Assembly (NCBI GenBank): GCA_944322865.1
Contig: CALUQJ010000010.1
Span: forward strand, 1 to 38,069
Origin: Candidatus Gastranaerophilales bacterium
GTDB lineage: Bacteria > Cyanobacteriota > Vampirovibrionia > Gastranaerophilales > Gastranaerophilaceae
Direction: 5' to 3'
DNA: 38,069 bases
Of this stretch, positions 1 through 7,894 are shown piece by piece (the stretch's first letter is position 1; each line of letters opens with the position of its first letter). The notes under the pieces were generated by a model that searched no databases, was not told the DNA's origin, and saw only the letters and a list, made by a program, of their open reading frames with translations. Made by a program: the position numbers and the translations under genes.

Positions 1-2
1 TT

Positions 3-899
3 TTGTATGAGCAAATCCCCAATGCGCATCTGTCTGAAATAGGCATGAGTTATATACTTATGATTACTCTTAAAACTACCTGCTTAATTATAGGTCCAAT
101 ATTATTTTTGGCATGGTTTGTTGCAATTATGGCGGATTTTATTCAGGTCGGACCGCTCGTTGCGACAGCTCCTCTTATGCCAAAACTCGATAAACTTAAT
201 CCGACAAAATATTTCAAAAACATTATGTCAATCAAAACACTTTTTGAATTGATGAAAAATATTGTTAAAGTTGTACTTTTGGGATATATCGGCTGGAGTG
301 TTTATACAAAACACATTGAAAGCATACTTATGCTGGCGGCTGTTGATAACAATTTTGCTGTAATGATAGAGTTCGGAAAATTAATCACAGATTTTATTTT
401 TCAGGCGTGTATTGCCTTCCTTGTAATTGCCGCCGCGGATTACGGTGTTACAAAATGGAAGTTTTTAAAAGACCAAAAAATGTCTTTTAAAGAAATTAAA
501 GACGAATACAAAAACACAGAAGGTGATCCGAACGTAAAAGCCGCACTTCGCCAACGCCGCATGCAGATGCTGCAAAGAGGCATGATGGACGCAGTCCCTG
601 AAGCTGATTTTGTTGTCACTAATCCGACACATATAGCATGTGCGCTCAAGTATAAAGCTGAAGAAATGGCTTCCCCTATGCTTATTGCTAAAGGTACCGA
701 GTTAATTGCTAAAAAAATTATTAAAATAGCAAATGAACATGCTGTGCCAGTTATTGAAAATCCGCCGGTTGCCCGTGCTTTATTCAAAATGGTTGACCTA
801 AACCAGATGATTCCGCCGGAATTATACAAAGCAGTTGCAGAAATTCTGCTTTTTGTATATAACATGAAAAATCCTACAAATAATGGTATGAGAAAATAA
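3..899 (+). CDS. flhB: Flagellar export gate/switch protein FlhB, 3' part
   Basis: FlhB is the membrane substrate-specificity switch of the flagellar type III export apparatus. The window opens inside the gene: 298 codons remain of a family usually 350-380 long, and the TTG at position 3 is only the first in-frame codon, not a supported start. The visible part shows hydrophobic segments (about residues 20-45, 87-112 and 128-148), a charged linker, and the cytoplasmic domain with the NPTH autocleavage motif at residues 207-210. The C-terminal part ends in the usual PPELYKAVAEIL region. A virulence-type SctU would look similar, but the sigma-28-type factor immediately downstream favours the flagellar member. 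It ends with TAA at 897-899, 26 bases before the sigma factor, so the two genes are probably co-transcribed. Confidence 0.9.
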   Translation: MYEQIPNAHLSEIGMSYILMITLKTTCLIIGPILFLAWFVAIMADFIQVGPLVATAPLMPKLDKLNPTKYFKNIMSIKTLFELMKNIVKVVLLGYIGWSVYTKHIESILMLAAVDNNFAVMIEFGKLITDFIFQACIAFLVIAAADYGVTKWKFLKDQKMSFKEIKDEYKNTEGDPNVKAALRQRRMQMLQRGMMDAVPEADFVVTNPTHIACALKYKAEEMASPMLIAKGTELIAKKIIKIANEHAVPVIENPPVARALFKMVDLNQMIPPELYKAVAEILLFVYNMKNPTNNGMRK

Positions 900-925
900 A
901 ACTTATGTTATTATTATAATTGATC

Positions 926-1579
926 ATGATTATGCAAGATAAAAATAAATTACAAGAATATATAGATATAGTACAAAAAGTTGCGCGTGTTGAATACAGG
1001 CGTATTCCGTCACACATGGTCGATTATGAAGAACTCGTATCAATAGGAATTCTGGCTATACAAGCACTTGTTCAAAACAAATCACCTGAACAATTGGAAA
1101 AATACAATGCCGCATATATTGCTACTGCCGTAAGGTGGGCGATAAGAAACGAATTGAGAATACGTTACAAATGGTATTCACTTAAACATAAACAAGATGA
1201 TGAGGATATTGAAGAAGGAACGGAAGTCGATGAAAAAACAAAAGTTCGTGAGGCTGTTTATGAAACAATTCTTTCCATAGACGGACTTGCTGCTGCCGCA
1301 AGCGATAACGATTCTCCGTTTGATTTTATAAAAGATACGCATGCCATGCCGGATGAAAATGCGGAAATTACAGAGCTCGGGCGCATGATAAGGGAAGCTA
1401 TTACAAAATTACCGCCAAAAGAAAGAACCGTAGTTGAGTACCGTTTTTACCGTAACATGCAGGTAAAAGATATAGCAAAACAAGTCGGGCTTTCTTCTTC
1501 ACGTGTAACGCGTATTGTTCAGGCATCTTTAAATTCTATTAAGGAATATCTTAATTCGCGTGAACAATTTGGTTATTAA
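926..1579 (+). CDS. fliA: Sigma-28 family RNA polymerase sigma factor (FliA/WhiG-like)
   Basis: This is a small sigma-70-family factor of about 217 residues, the size of FliA/SigD. Region 2 is recognisable near the N-terminus (DYEELVSIGILAIQAL, followed by a YIATAVRWAIRNELR helix). Region 4 lies at the C-terminus, with LPPKERTVVEYRFYRN followed by a helix-turn-helix (VKDIAKQVGLSSSRVTRIVQ). Region 3 is short and acidic. The position right after flhB suggests control of late flagellar genes, as known for this family. The start is uncertain: TTG 920, ATG 926 and ATG 932 are in frame and none has a good ribosome binding site; ATG 926 is used here. A WhiG-type or other alternative sigma role is possible, because the assignment rests on the neighbour and general architecture. 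Confidence 0.82.
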   Translation: MIMQDKNKLQEYIDIVQKVARVEYRRIPSHMVDYEELVSIGILAIQALVQNKSPEQLEKYNAAYIATAVRWAIRNELRIRYKWYSLKHKQDDEDIEEGTEVDEKTKVREAVYETILSIDGLAAAASDNDSPFDFIKDTHAMPDENAEITELGRMIREAITKLPPKERTVVEYRFYRNMQVKDIAKQVGLSSSRVTRIVQASLNSIKEYLNSREQFGY

Positions 1580-1582
1580 TGC

Positions 1583-1611
1583 TTGATTTTTAATATTCTT
1601 TTGCGCATAAT
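1583..1611 (+). promoter_or_regulatory. Probable sigma-70 promoter of the kinase-like gene
   Basis: TTGATT (1583-1588) and CATAAT (1606-1611) are separated by 17 bases. They lie in the gap after the sigma factor gene and about 25 bases before ATG 1636, which has its own AGGAG site at 1626-1630. Confidence 0.45.
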
Positions 1612-1635
1612 TATTTGTGTAATTTAGGAGTAATA

Positions 1636-2817
1636 ATGAAAATTAGTGCGGTTAGGAATGTAAATTTTACCAATCAGCAGAGGTCGGTATTGCCTCAAAA
1701 ACAGCCGTCTGATTCGATATCTTCGAAAAATACAACAACGCAGCAGAATATTAATTCTATTTATAAAACAACAGGAGCTGCTATTGCCGGATTGTCTGTT
1801 GTCGGGGCTGGTATTTATTTTATTCACAGAAAAAACTTAAAAACAGCAAGAAAATTATTTCATCAGCTGCCAGATACCCCGCTTGCTAATTCGCTGCCGC
1901 AAAATATCAGAAAAGAACTTTCATACAGTGACAAATATCAAAAATTTCTCAAATTTCTATTCAATCCACCCGAAGAAAATCTGGCAGGTAAAGGCGCAAA
2001 TTCAAAAGTATACAATATTCCTTTTTTAGACAAATATGTATTAAAAGTCTTGAAACCAAAATCATATTACAAACCGCTTGAAGTGCCGTTGAACATATTT
2101 CCCGATGATGTTAATCTCGGTCAGCCGGTGTGGGTGCATCCTGAAAATTACAGGTTAATACTTTTAAAAAAAATATCAGGGGAGCCGCACTCAATAAAAA
2201 ATTGGTCGTCTACAATATGGGATGAAAAAATACGTGATGCTGTTCCGGTGACCAAGGAGCAGGCTCATCAATATTATACGCAGGTAACGAGAATTGCCGG
2301 GATGGAACAGTCTGTCTTTGATGATCTGGCTCTTCAGATAAAAACTCTTGACGATGCTGTAAATATAGAATACGGTGTACCGCATGGATTTAAGACTGAT
2401 TCAATTAATCCAAACAATTTAATGGTAGATTATGAAAAAAACAAATTGAGTGTGATTGATTATTTTACCAAAACCAAACCGCAACATCAGAACAGTTATC
2501 TTGACATGGTTTCTGTGATAACTGATTTTACCTTGTTCCATGAATATTATGATTTACTCGGCGCAAACGAGCAAAAGAAGCTTTTACAGGCTGTTAAACA
2601 AATAGATAAAAAATCTTTTGCTGCGGCTGTAAAAATTGGACTTGATACAGATGAAAATACTTTTATTAATTTTATCAATTATACAAACAAGTATTTTCAT
2701 GTTCCCGGTGTACCTAAACCTGATGGCAACGGAGAATATATCAGGCAATATGGACATTCCGCAGGAAATATGCTGTCACTTTTAAAACACCTGCGTAACC
2801 AACATGAATTTAGTTAA
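1636..2817 (+). CDS. Orphan protein with protein-kinase/APH-like motifs
   Basis: I do not recognise a named family. The ATG at 1636 is chosen because AGGAG lies six bases upstream; the frame is open further back without a better start. The 393-residue product begins MKISAVRN and has one hydrophobic segment at about residues 45-65. It then shows kinase-fold signals in the right order: a glycine-loop-like GKGANSKVY (about 118-126), VLKVLKP with a candidate ATP-binding lysine, and a catalytic-loop-like DSINPNNLMVD (about 255-265), then SVIDYF (about 272-277) where a metal-binding D is expected. The catalytic loop has one extra residue compared with the usual D-x-x-P-x-N spacing, so activity is uncertain. 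The gene has its own promoter and is convergent with the histidine kinase. No Sec signal with a cleavage site is seen. Confidence 0.55.
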   Translation: MKISAVRNVNFTNQQRSVLPQKQPSDSISSKNTTTQQNINSIYKTTGAAIAGLSVVGAGIYFIHRKNLKTARKLFHQLPDTPLANSLPQNIRKELSYSDKYQKFLKFLFNPPEENLAGKGANSKVYNIPFLDKYVLKVLKPKSYYKPLEVPLNIFPDDVNLGQPVWVHPENYRLILLKKISGEPHSIKNWSSTIWDEKIRDAVPVTKEQAHQYYTQVTRIAGMEQSVFDDLALQIKTLDDAVNIEYGVPHGFKTDSINPNNLMVDYEKNKLSVIDYFTKTKPQHQNSYLDMVSVITDFTLFHEYYDLLGANEQKKLLQAVKQIDKKSFAAAVKIGLDTDENTFINFINYTNKYFHVPGVPKPDGNGEYIRQYGHSAGNMLSLLKHLRNQHEFS

Positions 2818-2833
2818 CCAGATAATTTCCTTA

Positions 2834-4000
2834 TTATATTTGCGGAATGCATACACAAAATTCAGTGCCAGCCCCCTTTTTACTATGTACTGTAATCGTG
2901 CCGTCATGCATTTTTACAAATTCTTTTGTTATCGTTAATCCAAGACCGGTTGATAAACTCTTGTTGCTATCAGTGCACTGTTCATATTTTTCAAAGATCC
3001 TTTCCTGATCTTCCGTAGCAATACCTGAGCCGTTATCTTTCACGATAATTTCAGCCATATTCTCTTTTTTGTGTACTTTTATCCATATATTACCGTTGTT
3101 GGGTGTAAATTTCACCGCATTACTCAACAAATTAAATAAAATTTGCTGGATTTTTTGATAATCAGCATTAATTGTAACAGCTTCAACCTCGGTTGCAATG
3201 TCTATTTCTTTTTGAGCAGCAAGTGGTTTGATTACATTGCAGGCTTCAACTACTGCTGTAGAAAGTTCAAAATTACTGCGGTTTAACTTCATTGCTCCTG
3301 CTTCGATTTTTGAAATATCCAGTATTTCATTTATTATGCCTAGCAGGTGAATACCTGAGGTTTGAATATCCTGTATAAATTCTTTTTGTTTTTTATTCAG
3401 TTCGCCCGCCAGTTCTTTGGCAAGCATCTCGGAATAGCATAGGATTGAACTTAAAGGTGTTCTTATTTCATGGCTTATATGTGATAAAAAATTCGTTTTA
3501 ACTTCTTCGGATTGTTTTATTTTTTTGTTCTCTGTGTTAATTTCTAAAATTCCTTCCTGCAAAGCTTTTATCTGCATTGCAAGAATTTTGTTTATTTCTT
3601 TATCTTTAGTTATATTGGCTATTATTGCTGCGCAGCTTTTGAAAACAAGTTTTTCATCTTCGGAAAATTTATCACCTGATATTACCAGTATACCGAAAAC
3701 GGTATTTTTAATTTTCAAAGGTTCGGCAAGATAATTTTCTATACCGAATTTTTCTATAAGAACGGAAAAATCTTTATCAAAAACTCCTTTGAATAGTTTT
3801 TTACTCAGCGATTTTTCTATAAGAATATTTTGTGAAGGGATTTTGCTGTTATATGTATATTCAATTCTGATATCTTCAGGGGTAATAAAAAATATATAGC
3901 CAGAATCAAAACGAATAATTTTTTGCAGCACATCAAATAATTCTTCATGCCTGTTGATATTATAAAATTCAGCAATATGTTCTATTGTATTTTTAAACAA
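2834..4000 (-). CDS. Soluble GAF-domain sensor histidine kinase
   Basis: The 388-residue product has a GAF-like N-terminal sensor (about residues 1-135), a short coiled coil, and a HisKA domain with the H-box SHEIRTPL (phospho-accepting His at about 177). A HATPase_c domain follows, with its N-box (QQILFNLLSNAVKF), G1 (DNGSGI) and G2 (STGLGLT). There are no membrane helices, so it should sense a cytoplasmic signal. No receiver domain is attached and no response regulator is nearby, making it an orphan kinase. The TTG start follows the hpt stop codon directly, with AGAGG eight bases upstream inside hpt, which supports this start and translational coupling. It is the last gene of the minus-strand operon; no terminator hairpin is visible in the 16 bases before the convergent gene. 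Confidence 0.88.
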   Translation of the reverse strand: MFKNTIEHIAEFYNINRHEELFDVLQKIIRFDSGYIFFITPEDIRIEYTYNSKIPSQNILIEKSLSKKLFKGVFDKDFSVLIEKFGIENYLAEPLKIKNTVFGILVISGDKFSEDEKLVFKSCAAIIANITKDKEINKILAMQIKALQEGILEINTENKKIKQSEEVKTNFLSHISHEIRTPLSSILCYSEMLAKELAGELNKKQKEFIQDIQTSGIHLLGIINEILDISKIEAGAMKLNRSNFELSTAVVEACNVIKPLAAQKEIDIATEVEAVTINADYQKIQQILFNLLSNAVKFTPNNGNIWIKVHKKENMAEIIVKDNGSGIATEDQERIFEKYEQCTDSNKSLSTGLGLTITKEFVKMHDGTITVHSKKGAGTEFCVCIPQI

Positions 4001-4537
4001 TTATTTTGCCTCTACATAACCTATATATCTTAAATTTCTGTAATACCCTTCATAATCCAGCCCGTATCCGACAACAAATTTGTCGTCTATATGAAATCCG
4101 TAATAATCAGGTTCTATATCTGTTTTTCTGCATACTTTTTTGTCTAAAAGCGAACAAAATTTTGTGGATTTAGTTTTGAAATTGCAATGCATAAAATCTA
4201 TCAGAAATTTTGCGGTTAAACCGGTGTCTATAATATCTTCTATAATTAAAACATTTTTGTCGTTTAAATCCGGCAGAGAAATATCTACGGCATTAACTTT
4301 TCCGGTAGAGGAAAAAGCAGTACCGTAACTGGAAAGTCGTATAAATTCCATTTTTAACGGCATATCCAATGACTTAACTAAATCAGTCGCAAACATTACC
4401 GCACCTTTAAGTACGCATATTGCATAAACATCTTCGCCCTTATAAAATGCATTTAATTCTTTTGCTATCTCTTTTATTTTGGCTTGAATTTGTTTTTCTG
4501 TAAACAATACTTTTAAATCTTCAACTTTAATATCCAT
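4001..4537 (-). CDS. hpt: Hypoxanthine phosphoribosyltransferase
   Basis: This is a purine salvage enzyme that converts hypoxanthine (and usually guanine) plus PRPP into the nucleotide monophosphate in the cytoplasm. At 178 residues it has the normal bacterial length. The PRPP-binding loop VLIIEDIIDTGLT is clear near residues 95-107, preceded by the YAICVLKGAVMFATDL strand-loop. The C-terminal part carries the usual FVVGYGLDYEGYYRNLRYIG segment. It lies 13 bases after tilS; tilS-hpt adjacency is widespread in bacteria. AAAGGCAGG upstream provides the ribosome binding site. Confidence 0.96.
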   Translation of the reverse strand: MDIKVEDLKVLFTEKQIQAKIKEIAKELNAFYKGEDVYAICVLKGAVMFATDLVKSLDMPLKMEFIRLSSYGTAFSSTGKVNAVDISLPDLNDKNVLIIEDIIDTGLTAKFLIDFMHCNFKTKSTKFCSLLDKKVCRKTDIEPDYYGFHIDDKFVVGYGLDYEGYYRNLRYIGYVEAK

Positions 4538-4550
4538 AAATAACCTGCCT

Positions 4551-5852
4551 TTATTTTTTTATTAACATAAGCATGTGAGTTGGTTTGTTTTCAACCTTAA
4601 TTTTTTCACTTATACCAAGTCCGGCAGCCCAGAGTACCTCCTGACCGGAACATAAAAATACTAAATTATCTTTTTCATATTGCGGTATTTTTTTGTTGTT
4701 CAAATATTTTTTAATTTTTTGCTTTCCTCCTGCTCCAAAAGGATAGATATAATCACCTTCTTGTCTGTGGCGGAAAGTCAGCGGAAATTTTATTTTGCTT
4801 AAATCAACATACGCCATATAAAGTTCATCTGCCGGAAATTTCGTCGGCATCATAGTAAACTGTTCTATTGAAAAAATTCCGTCATCTGTTGGGTAATGCC
4901 CGCAGCAAGGTATTGGGGTTACGGTACAAGACTTTGAAGATTTTTGAATTGTGCATATATGGCTTGCATTTACAAACAGCCAGAGATTTGTTGAAAGTGA
5001 CATTGTGATGCCGGATTTTGCAGAATGGTTTGTGGTTATAAATTCAAGTATTAATTCGATTTTTTCTCTGTCATAATCAATCCCTGTCTGACGCAAAAAT
5101 TTATGGATAATACGTTTTTGAAACGGCGGATTGTATTGTAAAAAATCACCGGTACGAAGGTTATTCAAATCCGGCAGAAGCTCATCCAGCATGGTATTTT
5201 CATCTCGTGCAATTTGAGAAAGAGAATTAAGAGCATTTTTAACATCTCTATTAATATTTTCCATAACCGGTAAAATTTTATGCCTGATAAGGTTTCTGTT
5301 GTATTTTGTATTGTCATTGGAACTGTCATAACAAGGTGACAGATTGTTAAGTTTACAATATTCATCAATTTTTTCTCTGTAGATATCGAGCATTGGACGA
5401 TAAAATATTCCGCGGTGTTCTTTTATACCTTCAAGCCCGTATGTGCCTGAGCCTTTGATTATACGATAAAGTACAGTTTCAGCATTGTCATCAGCATTAT
5501 GTGCCGTGAAAACGCATTGAGCCTTTAATTTTGCGGCAGTTCGTTCTAAAAATTCATATCTTGCCTTGCGCGCGGCTGTTTCTGTTTTTTCCACATCATC
5601 AGAAAGGGTTTCTGAATAAAATTCAATATTGTTATCTTTGCAAAATTTTTCACATAATTTTGCATCAGCAAGGCTTTCTTTTCCGCGCCAATTGTGATTT
5701 AGATGAGCAGCTGCAAGTTTTACGCCGAGTTTATTTAATACATCGAGAAGGCACATTGAATCATACCCGCCAGAAAATGCCACAATAATTTTTTTATTAA
5801 GTAAATTGTGCTCAGCAAGATAAGATTTTATTTTTGCCGTTATATTATCCAT
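4551..5852 (-). CDS. tilS: tRNA(Ile)-lysidine synthetase
   Basis: TilS attaches lysine to C34 of the CAU-anticodon isoleucine tRNA so that it reads AUA; it is essential in most bacteria. The N-terminal PP-loop motif SGGYDS (about residues 28-33) binds ATP. The adjacent LAAAHLNHNWRGKES and VFTAHNADDNAETVLYRIIKGSG segments are typical of the N-type ATP pyrophosphatase core. A TilS C-terminal domain is recognisable by PLTFRHRQEGDYIYPFG and KKYLNNKKIPQYEKD. The length of 433 residues is normal. It sits between the Clp N-repeat gene (3-base gap) and hpt. Confidence 0.95.
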   Translation of the reverse strand: MDNITAKIKSYLAEHNLLNKKIIVAFSGGYDSMCLLDVLNKLGVKLAAAHLNHNWRGKESLADAKLCEKFCKDNNIEFYSETLSDDVEKTETAARKARYEFLERTAAKLKAQCVFTAHNADDNAETVLYRIIKGSGTYGLEGIKEHRGIFYRPMLDIYREKIDEYCKLNNLSPCYDSSNDNTKYNRNLIRHKILPVMENINRDVKNALNSLSQIARDENTMLDELLPDLNNLRTGDFLQYNPPFQKRIIHKFLRQTGIDYDREKIELILEFITTNHSAKSGITMSLSTNLWLFVNASHICTIQKSSKSCTVTPIPCCGHYPTDDGIFSIEQFTMMPTKFPADELYMAYVDLSKIKFPLTFRHRQEGDYIYPFGAGGKQKIKKYLNNKKIPQYEKDNLVFLCSGQEVLWAAGLGISEKIKVENKPTHMLMLIKK

Positions 5853-5855
5853 ATA

Positions 5856-7202
5856 TTAATGATTCCGGAATTTTTTAACGCCTTCTTTTATTTCAACGGC
5901 GTCTACACCGAGTTGTTCAAGAGCTTTCATTGCAAGGCTTGTTGGTTCAGTTGTAAGTGCAAGAAGCATGTGTGCTGATTCAATTTTTGATTTGTTTTCT
6001 TTTTTAGCAAGTTCCCAAGCCGCCTCAAGAACTCTTTTTGCGCGTTTTGTGAAAACAATTTCTTTGTCAAAATATTCGTTGCCGTAACCTATTAAATTTT
6101 CGACTACTCTGCGGGCTTCTTTGATATTAATTTCCAATTCTTTTAATACTTCAGCCCCAACACCTGTTGCCTGACCTATAATGCCGAGTAAAAACATTTC
6201 AGTTCCAACAATATTACGTCCCAAACGTCTTGCCTCTTCTTTTGCAAGTCTTAAAATAGTAAGGGTTTCAGGCATTTGTTTTTCTATAGGTTTTATAATA
6301 CTGTGTGCCAGATCATCATCGTTAATCTTTAATTCTTTGAATATATCATAAGCCACACCGCGTTTTGTTTTCAAAACACCCAGAACAATGTGTTCCGGTA
6401 AAACAACAGATGAGCCTAGTTCTTTAGCTGTTTGCAGTGCTAAATTCATTGTTCTGAAAGCATTCGGCGTAAATATAATCTGGCGTTCTTCATATTCTGA
6501 TTGGCGGGATTGAATATTTGACAGCTTTTCATCAAAAGCTTCTTCGGTAATTCCATATTTTGCTAGGATTTGAGAAAGCTCTGAATTTTTATCTTCAAGT
6601 ATAGAAGATATTATCTGTTCAGTACCGAGAATTTCATAATTAGAGGTAGAAAGTTTTGCAACAGCTCTATGGAAAACTTTTGAGGCTTCTTCGCTGTCAA
6701 AAAGTATATCCGTATCCTGCGATTTGTCCTCAGGTTCTTTGGTTTCATCAATTTCCGGGTGATATAATTTTTTTGTCTTTTTTTGAACGAGTTTTTCCAG
6801 AAGTGCACGGGATTTTTCTATATCAAATCCAAGGTTTTTAAGTATTTTTACGGAGTTTGAATTTTCTTTGTTTATCAACGCCAAAAATAAATGTTCATAT
6901 AGAATTGTCGGATTACCTGATTTATTTGCAAGATCAAGCGTATTTTTCAGCATTTCCTTGTAATCATCGCTAAAAATCAGATTTGTTTGAGAACTTACGC
7001 CAAGGTTTTTCTTTACTTCCCGCTCAATATCATCAGGCGTGATATTGTACGATTTAAATATCATAAGCGAGATGCCTTTTGCCTCTTTGGCAAGCGCAAG
7101 CAAAAGATGTTCCGGCATAATAAACGGTGACTTTAATTCTTTTGCAATTTTTTGTGATTCTATAACAACATTAGTTGCTTTTTCCGTAAACTTTTCAAAC
7201 AA
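5856..7202 (-). CDS. Six-repeat ClpC-type N-domain protein without AAA+ module
   Basis: The 448-residue product consists almost entirely of Clp N-domain repeats, at roughly residues 1-68, 76-141, 168-231, 242-306, 310-372 and 381-446. Each carries a version of the EHLLLAL motif (EHLLLAL, EHLFLAL, EQIISSI, EHIVLGV, EMFLLGI, AHMLLAL). Since a normal Clp N-domain is two repeats, this equals three N-domains in tandem, the first pair being followed by an acidic linker (about 150-170). The first residues MFEKFTEKA match the start of ClpC. There is no Walker A or B motif, no second ATPase ring and no ClpP-docking loop, so it cannot unfold substrates by itself. An adaptor or substrate-docking role is an inference. 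The start is TTG, two bases after the DUF1292 stop, with GGGGAAG at a suitable distance. Confidence 0.88.
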   Translation of the reverse strand: MFEKFTEKATNVVIESQKIAKELKSPFIMPEHLLLALAKEAKGISLMIFKSYNITPDDIEREVKKNLGVSSQTNLIFSDDYKEMLKNTLDLANKSGNPTILYEHLFLALINKENSNSVKILKNLGFDIEKSRALLEKLVQKKTKKLYHPEIDETKEPEDKSQDTDILFDSEEASKVFHRAVAKLSTSNYEILGTEQIISSILEDKNSELSQILAKYGITEEAFDEKLSNIQSRQSEYEERQIIFTPNAFRTMNLALQTAKELGSSVVLPEHIVLGVLKTKRGVAYDIFKELKINDDDLAHSIIKPIEKQMPETLTILRLAKEEARRLGRNIVGTEMFLLGIIGQATGVGAEVLKELEINIKEARRVVENLIGYGNEYFDKEIVFTKRAKRVLEAAWELAKKENKSKIESAHMLLALTTEPTSLAMKALEQLGVDAVEIKEGVKKFRNH

Positions 7203-7204
7203 AA

Positions 7205-7477
7205 CTATTCTTCCCCGTCTTCTTCTAAACTTTCTACATAAGCTGCAACTTTATCAAATTCAGCATCATCATCTATTGTTTCAAACAGATAATCTTCACC
7301 GTCTTTTAATAAGCGCATCAAAACGAGTTCATCATCTTCACCTTCCTGTGCATCAGTCGGCAAAAGCAGAGCATATTCCTTGTTTTCAACTTCAACAATA
7401 TCAAACAATTCAAATTTGATTACATTGCCTTCTTCATCAATAGTTTCAATTAATTGATTTTCTTCAAAATTTTCCAT
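7205..7477 (-). CDS. DUF1292 (YrzB-like) small acidic protein
   Basis: This is a 90-residue, strongly acidic protein matching the DUF1292/YrzB family in size and layout: ITLIDEEG-like opening (here IETIDEEGNVIKFELFDIVEVENKEYALLLP), then an acidic patch and a VLMRLL strand. The function of the family is unknown. As in Firmicutes, it lies directly next to ruvX/yqgF, which supports the assignment. AAAGGAAA precedes the ATG. Its stop lies two bases before the TTG of the Clp N-repeat gene. Confidence 0.88.
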   Translation of the reverse strand: MENFEENQLIETIDEEGNVIKFELFDIVEVENKEYALLLPTDAQEGEDDELVLMRLLKDGEDYLFETIDDDAEFDKVAAYVESLEEDGEE

Positions 7478-7492
7478 TGCATTTTCCTTTCA

Positions 7493-7894
7493 TTATTTTC
7501 TACTAAGATACTGTTCCAGTATAATACGTGCACTTTCAATATCAACCAGACCCTTGTTTTTTCTAAAGTCTGTTTTTTGATTTCTCAGATTTTCTTCTGC
7601 TGCATCAGAGGTTAATCTTTCATCTTCATAAATTATATCATAACCCTGAAGTTTTGATGCAAAATTTTTACAATCTTCTGCTTGTCCTCCTTGAGTTCCG
7701 TCCATATTATAAGGGATGCCGACAACTATTTTTTTAACATTGTTTTCTTTTGCTATTTTCAAAATCTCTTCAACCGCTTTATTTTCCGGTTCCCGATTAA
7801 TACAGGAATGCCCGTTTGCAATGATTAGAAGATAGTCGCTTAACGCAACCCCTATTCTTTTTGTTCCGATATCCAGACTCATGACTTTATACAT
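7493..7894 (-). CDS. ruvX: Putative pre-16S rRNA nuclease / YqgF (RuvX) family
   Basis: The product of about 133 residues belongs to the RNase H-like YqgF family, implicated in 16S rRNA 5'-end maturation. Motifs present are the N-terminal MSLDIGTKRIGVALSD (catalytic Asp), the IVVGIPYNMDGTQGGQA segment and YEDERLTS followed by the C-terminal DIESARIILEQYL. An in-frame ATG exists four codons upstream (7906). The ATG at 7894 is preferred because it overlaps the stop codon of the upstream gene as TAATG and has GGGTGA at good spacing. That overlap implies translational coupling with the 533-residue unknown gene. Confidence 0.93.
   Translation of the reverse strand: MYKVMSLDIGTKRIGVALSDYLLIIANGHSCINREPENKAVEEILKIAKENNVKKIVVGIPYNMDGTQGGQAEDCKNFASKLQGYDIIYEDERLTSDAAEENLRNQKTDFRKNKGLVDIESARIILEQYLSRK

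Noticed and set aside
1-899. Virulence-type secretion protein SctU instead of FlhB
   Set aside because: Sequence alone cannot fully exclude it, but the adjacent sigma-28-type factor favours the flagellar gene.
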